From contig NZ_JACHIN010000004.1 in the NCBI RefSeq assembly GCF_014203235.1, positions 372,001-436,000 on the forward strand: DNA of 64,000 nt, in the 5' to 3' direction. Positions 51,954-61,308 of this stretch are shown in pieces. The stretch's first letter is position 1. Each line of letters opens with the position of its first letter. The DNA comes from Nonomuraea endophytica (GTDB taxonomy: Bacteria > Actinomycetota > Actinomycetes > Streptosporangiales > Streptosporangiaceae). The translations under genes were made by a program, and so were the position numbers. Under the pieces are notes generated by a model that saw nothing but the letters and a program-made list of their open reading frames with translations, did no database searches and was not told the origin of the DNA.

Positions 51954-52657
51954 CTGCCGACTTTAGCCGCGAACGCCGACCAGCTGCTCACGTTGGGGCC
52001 GCCCCACTCCTGGGGCGCGTGCAGGAAGTGCTCGCCGACGTGCGCGGCCAGCCGCTCGGGGGCCTCGGCGACCTTGCCGCCCCTGACGTGGTAGACGAGG
52101 CCGCCGGGGCGCTGGCCCATCGCCATCCAGGGCAGCCACGGCGAGACGCGGCTCCAGGAGAAGAAGCTGGGCACGTTCGCGGCGCCGGAGTCGACGTCCT
52201 CGGCCTTGGCGAAGAACTGGAACAGCTCCAGGGCGCGATAGGTGTCATTTGCCGAATTTTCCGGAAATTCCGCGACTTTGAGGGGCGAGGGGTAGGCCAG
52301 GCGGATGTCGACGTTGAAGACGACCTGGTCGCCGAGCCGCGTGACCGGGACCGGGTACGCGCCCAGGCGCTGGTTGACCGGGTCGTTGAAGACGTGCTGG
52401 ACCTCGACCTCCTGGCCGGTGAACGGGTTGTCCCAGGTCTGGAGGATCTCGCGGGACTTCGGGTCGAGGTAGGCGGCGGCCTCGCGGGTCAGGAGTTGCC
52501 AGGCGCCGTCGGCCTCGACCACGCGTGCCACGTTGAGGCCCTCGAACCCGAACAGGTGGTGCGGCCCGTCGTCGTCCTGCCAGCCGTACACGTCGCCGGT
52601 CCACCACGAGATCGTCTCGGCGCCGTCAGTCGAGGCGCGCACCCGAAGGAAATCCAT
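51950..52657 (-). CDS. DUF1838-family protein
   Basis: The 235-residue protein has features I associate with DUF1838: ISWWTGDVYGWQDDD, LQTWDNPFTGQEVEVQHVFN, and the ending RPGGLVYHVRG then PAHVGEHFL-like FLHAPQEWGGPN. Related proteins resemble members of steroid or polyketide processing clusters, but the role is not established. It overlaps the HIT gene (GTGA). No signal peptide is present. Confidence 0.7.
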   Translation of the reverse strand: MDFLRVRASTDGAETISWWTGDVYGWQDDDGPHHLFGFEGLNVARVVEADGAWQLLTREAAAYLDPKSREILQTWDNPFTGQEVEVQHVFNDPVNQRLGAYPVPVTRLGDQVVFNVDIRLAYPSPLKVAEFPENSANDTYRALELFQFFAKAEDVDSGAANVPSFFSWSRVSPWLPWMAMGQRPGGLVYHVRGGKVAEAPERLAAHVGEHFLHAPQEWGGPNVSSWSAFAAKVGR

Positions 52658-52708
52658 GGGCTGAAGCCTCTATGACCACGCGCCAGGTTTCAAGACACAT
52701 TGTCGTGA

Positions 52709-53134
52709 TCACTTGACCGTTATTGTGAAGATCGCGGTGCCGGACTCCCGGACGCTGTCCGGGGCCGACGGCGTCTTCTCGGCCCCGCAGCGCCAGCAGT
52801 TGAACAGCTTGACCTCCGTCGTGCCCGGCCGCTTGGCGTTGAAGACGAAATAGCCGGCGCCGCCGCTGCCCGGGGCGTCGCCCTCGCTCTCGTGCTCCTC
52901 GCTGATGAACGAGGCCACCGTCGCGTCCGGCACCTCGACCAGTGACCAGTTGTCACCGACCGACGGGTTGTCGGGCACGACCAGCGAGAACCGATCGCCC
53001 TGGCCCACCTCGACCTGGGTCGTCCGCCCCTTCGCACCCTTCACGACGGTGCCGTAGTCGCTGACCGCCGAACCCGCGCCACACCCGGCAGCCCCGACGG
53101 CCAGCAGGACCGCCGCGGCCCATGTCCTCTTCAC
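52709..53134 (-). CDS. Chagasin-like (I42) protease-inhibitor lipoprotein
   Basis: The 141-residue lipoprotein has lipobox AAGC near residue 18. The domain contains VEVGQGDRFSLVVPDNPSVG and NWSLVEVPD, close to the NPTTGYxW loop of chagasin, a cysteine-protease inhibitor. A CWRCG motif could form a disulfide. The start is GTG 53134. It would act outside the membrane, perhaps protecting the cell from its own or foreign proteases. Confidence 0.7.
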   Translation of the reverse strand: MKRTWAAAVLLAVGAAGCGAGSAVSDYGTVVKGAKGRTTQVEVGQGDRFSLVVPDNPSVGDNWSLVEVPDATVASFISEEHESEGDAPGSGGAGYFVFNAKRPGTTEVKLFNCWRCGAEKTPSAPDSVRESGTAIFTITVK

Positions 53135-53198
53135 CTGCCGCAGCGTACCGCTCCCTCCTCTGGGGTACGGCGGCGCGTTCGGGTGTGCCGGGGCGCGT

Positions 53199-53546
53199 TC
53201 AGCGCTTGCGCTTGAGCAGGCGGCGCACGACCAGCGCGACGATGGTGCCGACGGCGGCCATCACCAGGATGGGGCGCTTCTTCGCCTCCGTGGCGGCGGC
53301 GTCGGCCACCTCCCCGGCCTTGTCCGTCGCCGCGGCTGCCGTGTCCTTGGCCGCCACCGCCATCTCGCCCGCCTTGTCCTTGGCCGTGGCGGCCAGTTCG
53401 CCTGCCTTGTCCTTGGCCGCCGAAGCGGTGTCCTTCGCCGCCGCGGCGACCTCGCCCGCCTTGTCCTTGGCCGTGTCGGCCATGTCGCCCGCTTTATCCT
53501 TAGCCGTCGCCATCGCGTCGCCTGCCTTGTCTCTCGTTCCGGTCAT
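53199..53546 (-). CDS. LEA-like 11-mer repeat protein with C-terminal membrane helix
   Basis: The 115-residue protein begins MTGTRDKAGDAMATAKDKAG and contains about eight TAKDKAGEVAA-like 11-residue repeats, as in group 3 LEA or YtxH-type proteins. The C-terminus has a helix (PILVMAAVGTIVALVV) and a basic end RRLLKRKR, so the repeats probably extend from the membrane inner face. LEA-type repeats protect proteins and membranes in drying. The ATG 53546 start excludes a Gly-rich shadow. Confidence 0.75.
   Translation of the reverse strand: MTGTRDKAGDAMATAKDKAGDMADTAKDKAGEVAAAAKDTASAAKDKAGELAATAKDKAGEMAVAAKDTAAAATDKAGEVADAAATEAKKRPILVMAAVGTIVALVVRRLLKRKR
53290..53530 (-). repeat. Degenerate coding repeat of the LEA-like protein
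   Basis: Near-identical pieces such as TTGTCCTTGGCCGT recur at irregular multiples of 11 codons within the gene. They encode the KDKAGE core. The array is not perfect at the DNA level. Confidence 0.6.
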
Positions 53547-53628
53547 CTCATCGGACTCCGCGCCGGCCGCAGTGCCGCCGCCGCCTCCTCCGACGAGAAA
53601 GGCGCCTACCCAGCCAGGAGGCGCTCTA

Positions 53629-53949
53629 TCACGGCTGTCCCCCGCGCAGGTCCTCGCGCATGGCGTCGCGGGCGGCGAGGAGCGGGTCCTCCTCCTCGGC
53701 GTGCTCACGGACCGCGGCGAGCTCTTCCTCCCCGCTCACGTCCGTGACGTCCCCGTGCGTGTTGTCGGCCGCGACGAACACCCCGCGCGCCTTCCGCGCC
53801 GCCTCGGCGGCCTCGGCGTTCTCCGCCGCACCCGCCCGGGTCTGCGGCACGTTGATCGAGGTCGGGTCCACGGGCGTGCCGACGACGGCCTCGTGCGCGC
53901 CGACGTACCCCGCGGTCACTCCCTCGACGTACTCCTCGTGCTCCTCCAT
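53629..53949 (-). CDS. Acidic small hypothetical protein
   Basis: The 106-residue protein is strongly acidic (MEEHEEYVEGVTAGYVGAHE; GEEELAAVREHAEEEDPLLA) and without motifs. It precedes the LEA-like gene by 82 bp on the same strand. A stress or spore role is plausible but unproven. I do not recognise the family. Confidence 0.6.
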   Translation of the reverse strand: MEEHEEYVEGVTAGYVGAHEAVVGTPVDPTSINVPQTRAGAAENAEAAEAARKARGVFVAADNTHGDVTDVSGEEELAAVREHAEEEDPLLAARDAMREDLRGGQP

Positions 53950-54033
53950 CGGCCCTGCCTTCCCGTGGTGCTCTCACCCGTGGTTCTAACCGCACGGGTC
54001 GAGATCAACGGCAAAGCCCCGGCCACGATGTGG

Positions 54034-54195
54034 TCAGCGCCGGGCGAGCCTCAGCAGGAACCCGACCACCGCCGCGGCGTCGGACGACTTGGGCACCTCA
54101 CACCAGCCGCCCGGCTTGTCCGGCGCGGCGAACGGCGAGGGCAGCTCGCACGGCGGCGTCGGCGGTTTGGGGCGTTCGCACCAGGATCCGCTCAT
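54034..54195 (-). CDS. 53-residue Cys/Pro microprotein
   Basis: The frame from ATG 54195 to TGA 54034 encodes 53 residues with about 90% G/C at third positions. The sequence starts MSGSWCERPKPPTPPCELP and has a second WCEVPK. No signal peptide or clear ribosome binding site is visible. The repeated WCExPK and three Cys residues suggest a metal- or protein-binding peptide. It is shorter than most gene-calling limits. Confidence 0.55.
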   Translation of the reverse strand: MSGSWCERPKPPTPPCELPSPFAAPDKPGGWCEVPKSSDAAAVVGFLLRLARR

Positions 54196-54305
54196 GCCTT
54201 CAGCCTACGTCCGCCCCCACCGCCGCCGCGAGCCTCGATCCGGTAAGCGTCCCTCCGGGCTCTTTGGGGCGGCGTGCTGTCGGTGGGCGGCGGTAGCCTG
54301 CCGGG

Positions 54306-57300
54306 GTGCTGGTGGTGCATGGGGTGTGGGCGGGTGGCGGGCTCGCCTTCTGGGCGGAGGACACCGAGGCGGTCGGAGCCGTGTCGCGTGGCGCCTGGCC
54401 ACGGCCTCATCCGTTCGCCGCCGGGCACGAGGAGCTGGCCGCGCACCTCGGGCTCGCCGACGGCGGGCACGGGGTGATGGAGCTGGTGCTGCCGGGCTCG
54501 GCCGCCGCCCCCGTGCCGTCGCCGGAGACCGGGCTGCTGGGCGACGGGACACGACCGAGGTTGCGCGGCTGGCGGGTGCCGGTCGTGGTGCCATCGGCCG
54601 GACACTGCCTCGACCTGCTCGACTCCGGTGGGGCGACCGTGCGGTTCTGGAGCGTCGTGGCCGAGCTCGCCCTTGATCTCGTACGGCGCGGCCGGGTCCT
54701 CCCCCAGCTCCTGCTCCCCACCCAGACCGAATCGGCATCAACGGGCGGTGACCACGCGGCGGGCGAGGCCAAGGCTGGTGACCAGGGCGGGTCCACGGGC
54801 GGTACCGCGGTGGACGACGGACTGGCCATGTGGGCCATACCGGAGGACACGGCGCGGGCTCGGTGGCGGGTGGTGCTGACCGGGCAGGACGCGGTGCGGT
54901 TCCGGGAGCTGGGCTTGGCGATGCCGCCGGCTTGCCGTACCGGAGCTGTGGAGCGGGGGTCGGCGGAGGTGCTGCGGGCGGCGCTCGACCACTTCGCGGA
55001 CGCCCACGTCAGGGCCAAGGTCCAGGAGCCGCTGGTGGGGCGGCCACGGACGCTCAGGGACCGGTGGCTGGCCGCGCTCACCGGGCCGGACGCCGCCTGC
55101 CCGGACGTGCCGGAGCTGCGGGAGGCGCTCACCGAGTGGCATGACGCGGTGGCCGGGGCCGACGGCTCGGCGCGGGTCAGTTTCCGGCTGGTCGAGCCCT
55201 CCGCGGACGCCGGGGACAAGGCTGAGCGGTCCGGGTGGCGGGTGGAGCTGGCGTTGCAGGCTGTGGAGGATCCGAGCCTGTATGTCCCGGCCGACCAGAT
55301 CTGGCAGGGTGAGCCGCTGCCGGGGTTGCCTACGCGGCCCGAGCGGGAGTTCCTGACCGGGCTGGGCCGGGCGGTACGCCTCTATCCCGACCTCGACCCC
55401 GCGCTCAGGGTGGCCGAGCCGAGGGAGCTGGTTCTCGACACCGCTGGCGCGTTCACCTTCCTGCGGCAGGCGGCGCCGCTGCTGCAGGCGGCCGGGTTCG
55501 GGGTGCAGCTGCCGCGCTGGGCCGGGCGGGCCAAGCTGGGGCTCAAGCTGACCACGCGCACCAAGAGCCAGCAGGCGGCGACCGGGCAGGGGTTCGGGCT
55601 GCGGGAGCTGGTCGACTTCCGCATCGATCTGGCTGTGGGTGACGAGAGCATCAGCGAGGCCGAGCTGGCGGAGCTGGCCAGGCTCAAGGTGCCGCTGGTG
55701 CGTGTACGCGGGCAGTGGGTGGAGCTGGACGAACGCCAGCTCAAAGCGGCGCTGCGGGCGGTCGAGGGGCGCAGGGACGGCGAGCTGAGCGCGGCCGAGA
55801 TCCTGCGGAACGTCGTGCGGGGCGAGGACGACGAGCTGCCCCTGCTGGAGATCGACGCCGACGGCGTTCTCGGCGACCTGCTGTCGGGGCAGGCCGAGCG
55901 GCGGCTGACCCCGCTGGCCACTCCGGCCGGGATCGACGCCACCCTGCGGCCCTACCAGGAGCGCGGGCTGGCCTGGCTGAGCTTCCTGTCGGAGCTGGGG
56001 CTGGGCGGCGTCCTGGCCGACGACATGGGCCTGGGCAAGACGATCACCACGCTGGCCCTGCTGGCCCACGAGAAGGCTCAGGCCAGGCAGACGTCGCCGA
56101 CGTTGCTCGTATGCCCGATGTCGCTGGTCGGCAACTGGCAGCGGGAGGCGGCCAGGTTCGCGCCGGGGCTGAAGGTCTACGTGCACCACGGCAGCGGACG
56201 GGACGCCACCCTGGCCGAGGGCGCCGATCTGGTGATCACCACGTACGGCACCGCCCAGCGCGACCTGGAGACCCTGAAAGGCTTCACCTGGCAACGCGTC
56301 GTCTGCGACGAAGCCCAGGCGATCAAGAACAGCGGCACCCTCCAGGCCCGCGCCGTGCGGTCGATCCCCACCCGCACCCGCCTCGCCCTGACCGGCACCC
56401 CGGTGGAGAACCACCTGGCCGAGCTCTGGTCGATCATGGAGTTCTGCAACCCCGGGATGCTCGGCTCGCGCACCACGTTCAGGTCCCGCTACCAGGAGCC
56501 GATCGAGGCCCGCCAGGACGAGCAGGCCACGCTCGCCCTCAAGCGCGCCACCGGCCCGTTCGTGCTGCGCCGCCTGAAGACCGACCGGTCCATCATCACC
56601 GACCTGCCGGAGAAGCTGGAGGTCAAGGAGTGGTGCTCGCTCACCCCCGAGCAGGCCTCGCTCTACCAGGCGGTGGTCGACGACATGATGGGCAAGATCG
56701 ACGGCAGCGAGGGCATCGAGCGGCGCGGGCTGGTGCTGGCGGCGATGGCCAAGCTCAAGCAGGTCTGCAACCACCCGGCCCACCTGCTGAAGGACGGTTC
56801 GCGGCTGCCGGGCCGCTCGGGCAAGCTGGCCCGGCTGGAGGAGCTGACCGAGGAGATCGTGGCGGAGGGCGAGAAGGCCCTGGTGTTCACGCAGTACGCG
56901 GAGTTCGGCACGATGCTGCAGCCGTACCTGTCCGCCCGGCTGGACCGCCCGGTGCTCTGGCTGCACGGCGGCCTGGCGAAGAAGGCGCGTGACCGGCTCG
57001 TCGACCGGTTCCAGAACGACCCGGAGCCGATGGTGTTCCTGCTCTCGCTGAAGGCCGCGGGCGTGGGGCTCAACCTGACCGCCGCCAACCACGTCATCCA
57101 CGTGGACCGCTGGTGGAACCCGGCCGTCGAGGACCAGGCCACCGACCGGGCGTTCCGGATCGGGCAGCGCAAGAACGTCCAGGTACGAAAGCTGATCTGC
57201 GCGGGCACCCTCGAAGAGCGTGTGGACGAGATGATCGAGCGCAAGAAGGCGCTGGCGGAGCGGGTGGTCGGCACCGGCGAGGACTGGCTCACCGACCTGT

Positions 57301-57353
57301 CCTCCCAGGAGCTGCGCGAGGTCTTCCGCCTGGGCGCCGAGGCGGTGAGCTGA
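54306..57353 (+). CDS. SNF2-family helicase/ATPase
   Basis: The 1015-residue protein has an N-terminal SNF2-associated domain and a C-terminal superfamily-II ATPase. Motif I is ADDMGLGKTITTL (about residue 573), motif II DEAQ at 668-671, and the helicase C lobe has VFTQYAEFGTMLQ and VIHVDRWWNPAVEDQATDRA. It probably remodels DNA-protein complexes or supports repair. The start is GTG 54306, possibly leaderless. A SWIM protein follows 3 nt later, a common partner in actinobacteria. Confidence 0.9.
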   Translation: MLVVHGVWAGGGLAFWAEDTEAVGAVSRGAWPRPHPFAAGHEELAAHLGLADGGHGVMELVLPGSAAAPVPSPETGLLGDGTRPRLRGWRVPVVVPSAGHCLDLLDSGGATVRFWSVVAELALDLVRRGRVLPQLLLPTQTESASTGGDHAAGEAKAGDQGGSTGGTAVDDGLAMWAIPEDTARARWRVVLTGQDAVRFRELGLAMPPACRTGAVERGSAEVLRAALDHFADAHVRAKVQEPLVGRPRTLRDRWLAALTGPDAACPDVPELREALTEWHDAVAGADGSARVSFRLVEPSADAGDKAERSGWRVELALQAVEDPSLYVPADQIWQGEPLPGLPTRPEREFLTGLGRAVRLYPDLDPALRVAEPRELVLDTAGAFTFLRQAAPLLQAAGFGVQLPRWAGRAKLGLKLTTRTKSQQAATGQGFGLRELVDFRIDLAVGDESISEAELAELARLKVPLVRVRGQWVELDERQLKAALRAVEGRRDGELSAAEILRNVVRGEDDELPLLEIDADGVLGDLLSGQAERRLTPLATPAGIDATLRPYQERGLAWLSFLSELGLGGVLADDMGLGKTITTLALLAHEKAQARQTSPTLLVCPMSLVGNWQREAARFAPGLKVYVHHGSGRDATLAEGADLVITTYGTAQRDLETLKGFTWQRVVCDEAQAIKNSGTLQARAVRSIPTRTRLALTGTPVENHLAELWSIMEFCNPGMLGSRTTFRSRYQEPIEARQDEQATLALKRATGPFVLRRLKTDRSIITDLPEKLEVKEWCSLTPEQASLYQAVVDDMMGKIDGSEGIERRGLVLAAMAKLKQVCNHPAHLLKDGSRLPGRSGKLARLEELTEEIVAEGEKALVFTQYAEFGTMLQPYLSARLDRPVLWLHGGLAKKARDRLVDRFQNDPEPMVFLLSLKAAGVGLNLTAANHVIHVDRWWNPAVEDQATDRAFRIGQRKNVQVRKLICAGTLEERVDEMIERKKALAERVVGTGEDWLTDLSSQELREVFRLGAEAVS

Positions 57354-57355
57354 GC

Positions 57356-58165
57356 ATGCCGGTCGGCAAAGACGGGTGGTACGACGGCGGGCGGCCGATC
57401 GCGGTCGAGGGCGGCCTCAAAGCACGCACCCAGCGCGGCACGATCGGCGCCTCGTGGTGGTCGCGCAGGTTCATCGACATCCTGGAGCGGGTGTGCGACA
57501 AGGGGCGGCTGGCCCGCGGGCGCACCTACGCGCGCAAGGGCCAGGTGCTCTCGCTGGAGCTGGCCGCGGGCCTGGTGAGCGCCAGGGTGCAGGGCTCGCG
57601 CCCGGACCCGTACGAGGTGGCGGTCAGGGTCGAGGTGTACGCCGAGGCGCTGTGGGCCGAGCTGGAGGCGGCGATCGCCGGGCAGGCGGTGCACCGGGCC
57701 AAGCTGCTGGCCGGGGAGATGCCGACGGAGATCGAGGAGGTCTTCGCCGCGATGGGCGTCGACCTGTTCCCGCGCGATCTGGACATGGAGTGCTCCTGCC
57801 CGGACTGGGGGTTTCCGTGCAAGCACCTGTCGGCGGTGCTCTACCTGCTGGCCGAGTCGTTCGACGACGACCCGTTCCTGGTGCTGGCGTGGCGGGGCCG
57901 TACCAAAGAGCGGTTGCTGGGGTCGCTGGCCGATGACGGCGGGGCGCGCGGCGACCCGCTGGCGGTGGCGGACGTGCCGTTCGCCGACCGGCTGGCCGAC
58001 TTCTACGCGGCGGGCGCGAGCGTGCGGCGGCCCGAGCGGCGGGCGGCGGGCGCGCCCGATCTGCTGCTGCGGCTTTTCCCGCCGCCGGAGGGGCTGGCGC
58101 ACCAGCTCGGACCGGCCTACATCGGCATGGCCGCAGATCTTGAGGCGCCCGCCGACGAGACCTAA
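57356..58165 (+). CDS. SWIM zinc-finger protein
   Basis: The 269-residue protein has a SWIM motif with Cys146, Cys148, Cys155 and His157 (CSCPDWGFPCKH). Its N-terminus RTQRGTIGASWWSRRFIDIL and basic region may bind DNA. ATG 57356 follows the SNF2 stop by 2 nt. The pair is frequent in actinomycetes and is thought to act together. Confidence 0.88.
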   Translation: MPVGKDGWYDGGRPIAVEGGLKARTQRGTIGASWWSRRFIDILERVCDKGRLARGRTYARKGQVLSLELAAGLVSARVQGSRPDPYEVAVRVEVYAEALWAELEAAIAGQAVHRAKLLAGEMPTEIEEVFAAMGVDLFPRDLDMECSCPDWGFPCKHLSAVLYLLAESFDDDPFLVLAWRGRTKERLLGSLADDGGARGDPLAVADVPFADRLADFYAAGASVRRPERRAAGAPDLLLRLFPPPEGLAHQLGPAYIGMAADLEAPADET

Positions 58166-58204
58166 TATGAGGGCCCTCTCGCCCCGAACCGGAGAGGACT
58201 CCTC

Positions 58205-59437
58205 GTGAGCTCACCCGCGTTAACGGCAAAGGTCTCCGGCGGCTGGACGGCACGGCTCTCCCTGGCCCAGCTCGGGCTGATGATGGGCTGGTTCACGCTG
58301 ATCCAGATCGTGCTCCCCCAGCACATGGTGGTGGTGGACAACGCCGGCAAGGAGGCGTCGCTGGCGGTGGTGTTCGCCGTGGGGGCGGCGGTGTCGATGG
58401 TGTCGAACGTGGCGTTCGGCGCGCTGTCGGACCGCACCCGGGGCCGCTTCGGCAAGCGCCGCCCGTGGATCGTGTTCGGCGCGCTGACCGGCGCCGCGGC
58501 CCTGGCGCTGCTCGGCACCCAGCAGACGGTGCTGGGCATGACGATCGGCTGGAGCCTGGTGCAGCTGACGTTCAACGCGGCGTACGCCTCGACGGTCGCG
58601 GTGGTGCCCGACCGGGTGCCGGAGTGGCAGCGCGGCCGGGTGCTGGCGGTGGCGGGCGCGGCGCAGGCGGCGGGGCCGCTGCTGGGCGGGCTGGTGGTGG
58701 CGCTGGTCGTCACCGGCGTGCTGCCGTCCTATCTGGCGATGGCGCTGCTGCTGCTGGCGACCGTGCTGCCGTTCGCGCTGGCGACCGGCGAGGGGCCGGT
58801 GGCGGAGGCGGAGAAGACCCGCTTCGACTGGCGCACGCTGTGGGTGAGCCCGCGACGCCACCCCGACTTCGCGTGGGCGTGGGTGACACGATTCCTGCTG
58901 AACCTGTCGATCTCGATGGGCACCGGCTACCTGCTCTACTACCTGCGTGACGCGATCGGCTACGAGCGGCTGTTCCCCGGGCACGGCGTGGACGAGGGCG
59001 TGCTCATCCTGCTGGCCGTCTCCACGGTGGCCGGCATCGCGCCCACGCTGCTGTCCGGCTGGCTGTCGGACAAACTGGGCAAGCGGCGGCCGATCGTCAG
59101 CGTGGCGGCGCTGCTGACCGCCTCGGCGGGGGTGCTGCTGGCGTTCACCACGTCCTGGCCGACGGTGATCGTGGCGGCGGTGATCCTCGGGGCGGGCAGC
59201 GGCGCGTTCCTGGCCGTGGACCAGGCGCTGCTGACCCAGGTGCTGCCCACCGATCTCGACCGGGGCAAGGACCTCGGCGTGCTCAACCTGGCCTCGGCCG
59301 GGCCGCAGGTGCTCGCCCCGGTGCTTGCCGCGCCGCTGGTCACGCAGCTCGGCGGCTATCCGGCCCTCTACACGGTCACGGCCGCGGTGGGCATCGCGGG
59401 CGCCCTTCTGGTGTGGAAGATCCGCGGGGTGCCGTAG
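58205..59437 (+). CDS. MFS transporter
   Basis: The 410-residue protein has 12 hydrophobic segments, with the loop GALSDRTRGRFGKRRPW and its repeat GWLSDKLGKRRPIV in the second half. This form resembles sugar-cation (GPH/SLC45-like) symporters. GTG 58205 has GAGAGG 6 nt upstream. No regulator is adjacent; a phosphotransferase gene follows at 10 nt. Confidence 0.88.
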   Translation: MSSPALTAKVSGGWTARLSLAQLGLMMGWFTLIQIVLPQHMVVVDNAGKEASLAVVFAVGAAVSMVSNVAFGALSDRTRGRFGKRRPWIVFGALTGAAALALLGTQQTVLGMTIGWSLVQLTFNAAYASTVAVVPDRVPEWQRGRVLAVAGAAQAAGPLLGGLVVALVVTGVLPSYLAMALLLLATVLPFALATGEGPVAEAEKTRFDWRTLWVSPRRHPDFAWAWVTRFLLNLSISMGTGYLLYYLRDAIGYERLFPGHGVDEGVLILLAVSTVAGIAPTLLSGWLSDKLGKRRPIVSVAALLTASAGVLLAFTTSWPTVIVAAVILGAGSGAFLAVDQALLTQVLPTDLDRGKDLGVLNLASAGPQVLAPVLAAPLVTQLGGYPALYTVTAAVGIAGALLVWKIRGVP

Positions 59438-59446
59438 CGTCGGCGC

Positions 59447-60409
59447 ATGCTGATCGAAACGGCCGAGCGGGTGGCGCGCGAGTTCGAGCTGGGCGAGGTG
59501 GCGGCGGAGCCGGTCTACGCGGCCCGCGGCGAGCTGGGCCTGATCTGGCGGGTGGACACCGATCGGGGTTCGTGGGCGGTCAAGGAGTCGCTCATCGAGG
59601 TGGCCGAGCACGACGCCGCCGCCGACGTGGCCTTCCAGCGCGCCGCCGCCGCGTCCGGCGTGGTGCTCCCCGCTCCGGTCGTGGACCGCGGCGGGCGGGT
59701 TATCCTGCGGGCGCGGCCGTACGACCTGCGGGTTTATGAGTGGGCCGATCTCGCCGCCGGCGAGATCACCGCGGCCCAGCTGGGCGTGGCGACCGCGAGC
59801 GTCCATCGCGTACGGCACGCCGCCCGCGGGCCGGTGTCCGAGTGGTTCGCCGCCCCGCTGGGCGCGGACGGGTGGGCGGGGATCGCCGGGATCTCGCGCC
59901 GCCAGGAGTGGGAGGACGCGCTGCACGCCTGGCTGGACGACCTCGTCGCGGTGGACGCGATCGTGGTCGCGCCGGATCCGGCGCGGGTGACGACCTGCCA
60001 TCGCGACCTCAACGAGGAGAACCTGCGCATGTCCACGGCAGGCGTGCTCACCGTCCTGGACTGGGAGAACTGCGGCCCGGCCGTGCCCGCCTGGGAGCTG
60101 GCCGCGATCGTGGCCCGCGACCCCGAGGTCTACCGCGCCTACGTGGCGGCGGGCGGGCCGGCCCGGGTGACCCGGCCGGAGGACTTCTCGATGCGCGTGG
60201 CCGTACAGGGGCATCTGCTGGAGTTCTACGCGCGGCGGGCGACCGATCCCACGGAAACCGAGGAGAACCGGGCGCGCTCGCGCGCCCGCCTGGGCGAGAT
60301 GCTGACGCGCCCGCTCACGCTGGAGCGGATCTCAGCGGTCCTCGAAGGTCTCCGGGACCATCACGCGCACTCCGTTGGGCACCACGCGCAGCCTGATGGG
60401 TGTGCGTAG
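59447..60409 (+). CDS. Phosphotransferase (APH/choline-kinase fold)
   Basis: The 320-residue protein has the APH kinase pattern: Lys in SWAVKESLIE, catalytic CHRDLNEENL and metal-binding VLDWENCGP. It may phosphorylate a small alcohol or aminoglycoside; resistance is not shown. Its last 78 bp are antisense to the end of the lipid-kinase gene. Confidence 0.85.
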   Translation: MLIETAERVAREFELGEVAAEPVYAARGELGLIWRVDTDRGSWAVKESLIEVAEHDAAADVAFQRAAAASGVVLPAPVVDRGGRVILRARPYDLRVYEWADLAAGEITAAQLGVATASVHRVRHAARGPVSEWFAAPLGADGWAGIAGISRRQEWEDALHAWLDDLVAVDAIVVAPDPARVTTCHRDLNEENLRMSTAGVLTVLDWENCGPAVPAWELAAIVARDPEVYRAYVAAGGPARVTRPEDFSMRVAVQGHLLEFYARRATDPTETEENRARSRARLGEMLTRPLTLERISAVLEGLRDHHAHSVGHHAQPDGCA

Positions 60410-61270
60410 GCGTACCTCGCCGTCGACGTCGGCGGCCATCGGCGGGTCGGTCTCCAGCAGCATCTCGCGGCCGGTCACGAACGGCCCGCCGCCCATGCTG
60501 CGCCAGCGGCCGGTCGCCGCCCGCACGAGCGTCTCGCCGAGCAGCCGCAGCTTCTTGCCGGAGCCGAGCTGGTAGGCGACGAGCTGGCCGTTGTCGATGC
60601 TGATGTCCTTGGCCACCTGCCAGCCGCCGTGGAAGCGGCCGTTGGCGATGTTGAGCTGGTGGGTCAGGAGCTCGTGGCGCTGACCGTCGACGGTGATGAA
60701 CGCGCGGAACGGCCGGTGGCCCGGCAGGATCGTCAGCGCGGTCAGCGGGTAGGCCGGGCGGCCGATGATGCGCTTGAGCCACGGCTTGACCTTGCCGGCC
60801 ACCTCGACGGAGACGCCGAAGCTGGCCAGGTTCGCGAACGGCCGGTCGTCGGCCATGCCGAGGTCGATGTCGGCGACCTTGCCGGTGGCGAAGACGTTGA
60901 TCGCGCCGGCCAGGTCGAGCGGGAGGCCGAGGCTGCGGGCGAAGTTGTTGGTGGTGCCGAGCGGGAGCACGCCGAGCGCCACGTCGCGGTGGGCGATGTG
61001 GCGCACGGCCGACGACAGGGTGCCGTCACCGCCCCCGACGATCAGCAGGTCGGGCTTGGTGGCCAGCGCCCTGTCGAGATGCTCACGCAACCGCTTGGGC
61101 TTGAGCACCGAGAACTCGGCGAGCGGTTCGAAGCCCAGACCGTGGATGAGGTCGAGCGCCTCGAAGTAGTGGCGGCGACCGCGGCGCGAGCGTGTGTTGA
61201 TCACCACGGCCACCCGGCGCTCCCGCCGGATGGCCGCGGTGTGCTCCGCCTTGGTCCTAAGGTCCGTCAT
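60332..61270 (-). CDS. Diacylglycerol/lipid kinase (DagK/YegS type)
   Basis: The 312-residue protein has the catalytic VGGGDGTLSSAVR motif and VLPLGTTNNFARSLGLP, both typical of the DAGK catalytic family. It should phosphorylate diacylglycerol or similar lipids with ATP. The C-terminal strand region runs to FEDR. Its 3' end overlaps the phosphotransferase gene by 78 bp, tail to tail. Confidence 0.9.
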   Translation of the reverse strand: MTDLRTKAEHTAAIRRERRVAVVINTRSRRGRRHYFEALDLIHGLGFEPLAEFSVLKPKRLREHLDRALATKPDLLIVGGGDGTLSSAVRHIAHRDVALGVLPLGTTNNFARSLGLPLDLAGAINVFATGKVADIDLGMADDRPFANLASFGVSVEVAGKVKPWLKRIIGRPAYPLTALTILPGHRPFRAFITVDGQRHELLTHQLNIANGRFHGGWQVAKDISIDNGQLVAYQLGSGKKLRLLGETLVRAATGRWRSMGGGPFVTGREMLLETDPPMAADVDGEVRLRTPIRLRVVPNGVRVMVPETFEDR

Positions 61271-61308
61271 GGTCCCTCATCGTAGGGCCGCCGGAGCGGC
61301 CCCTACGA

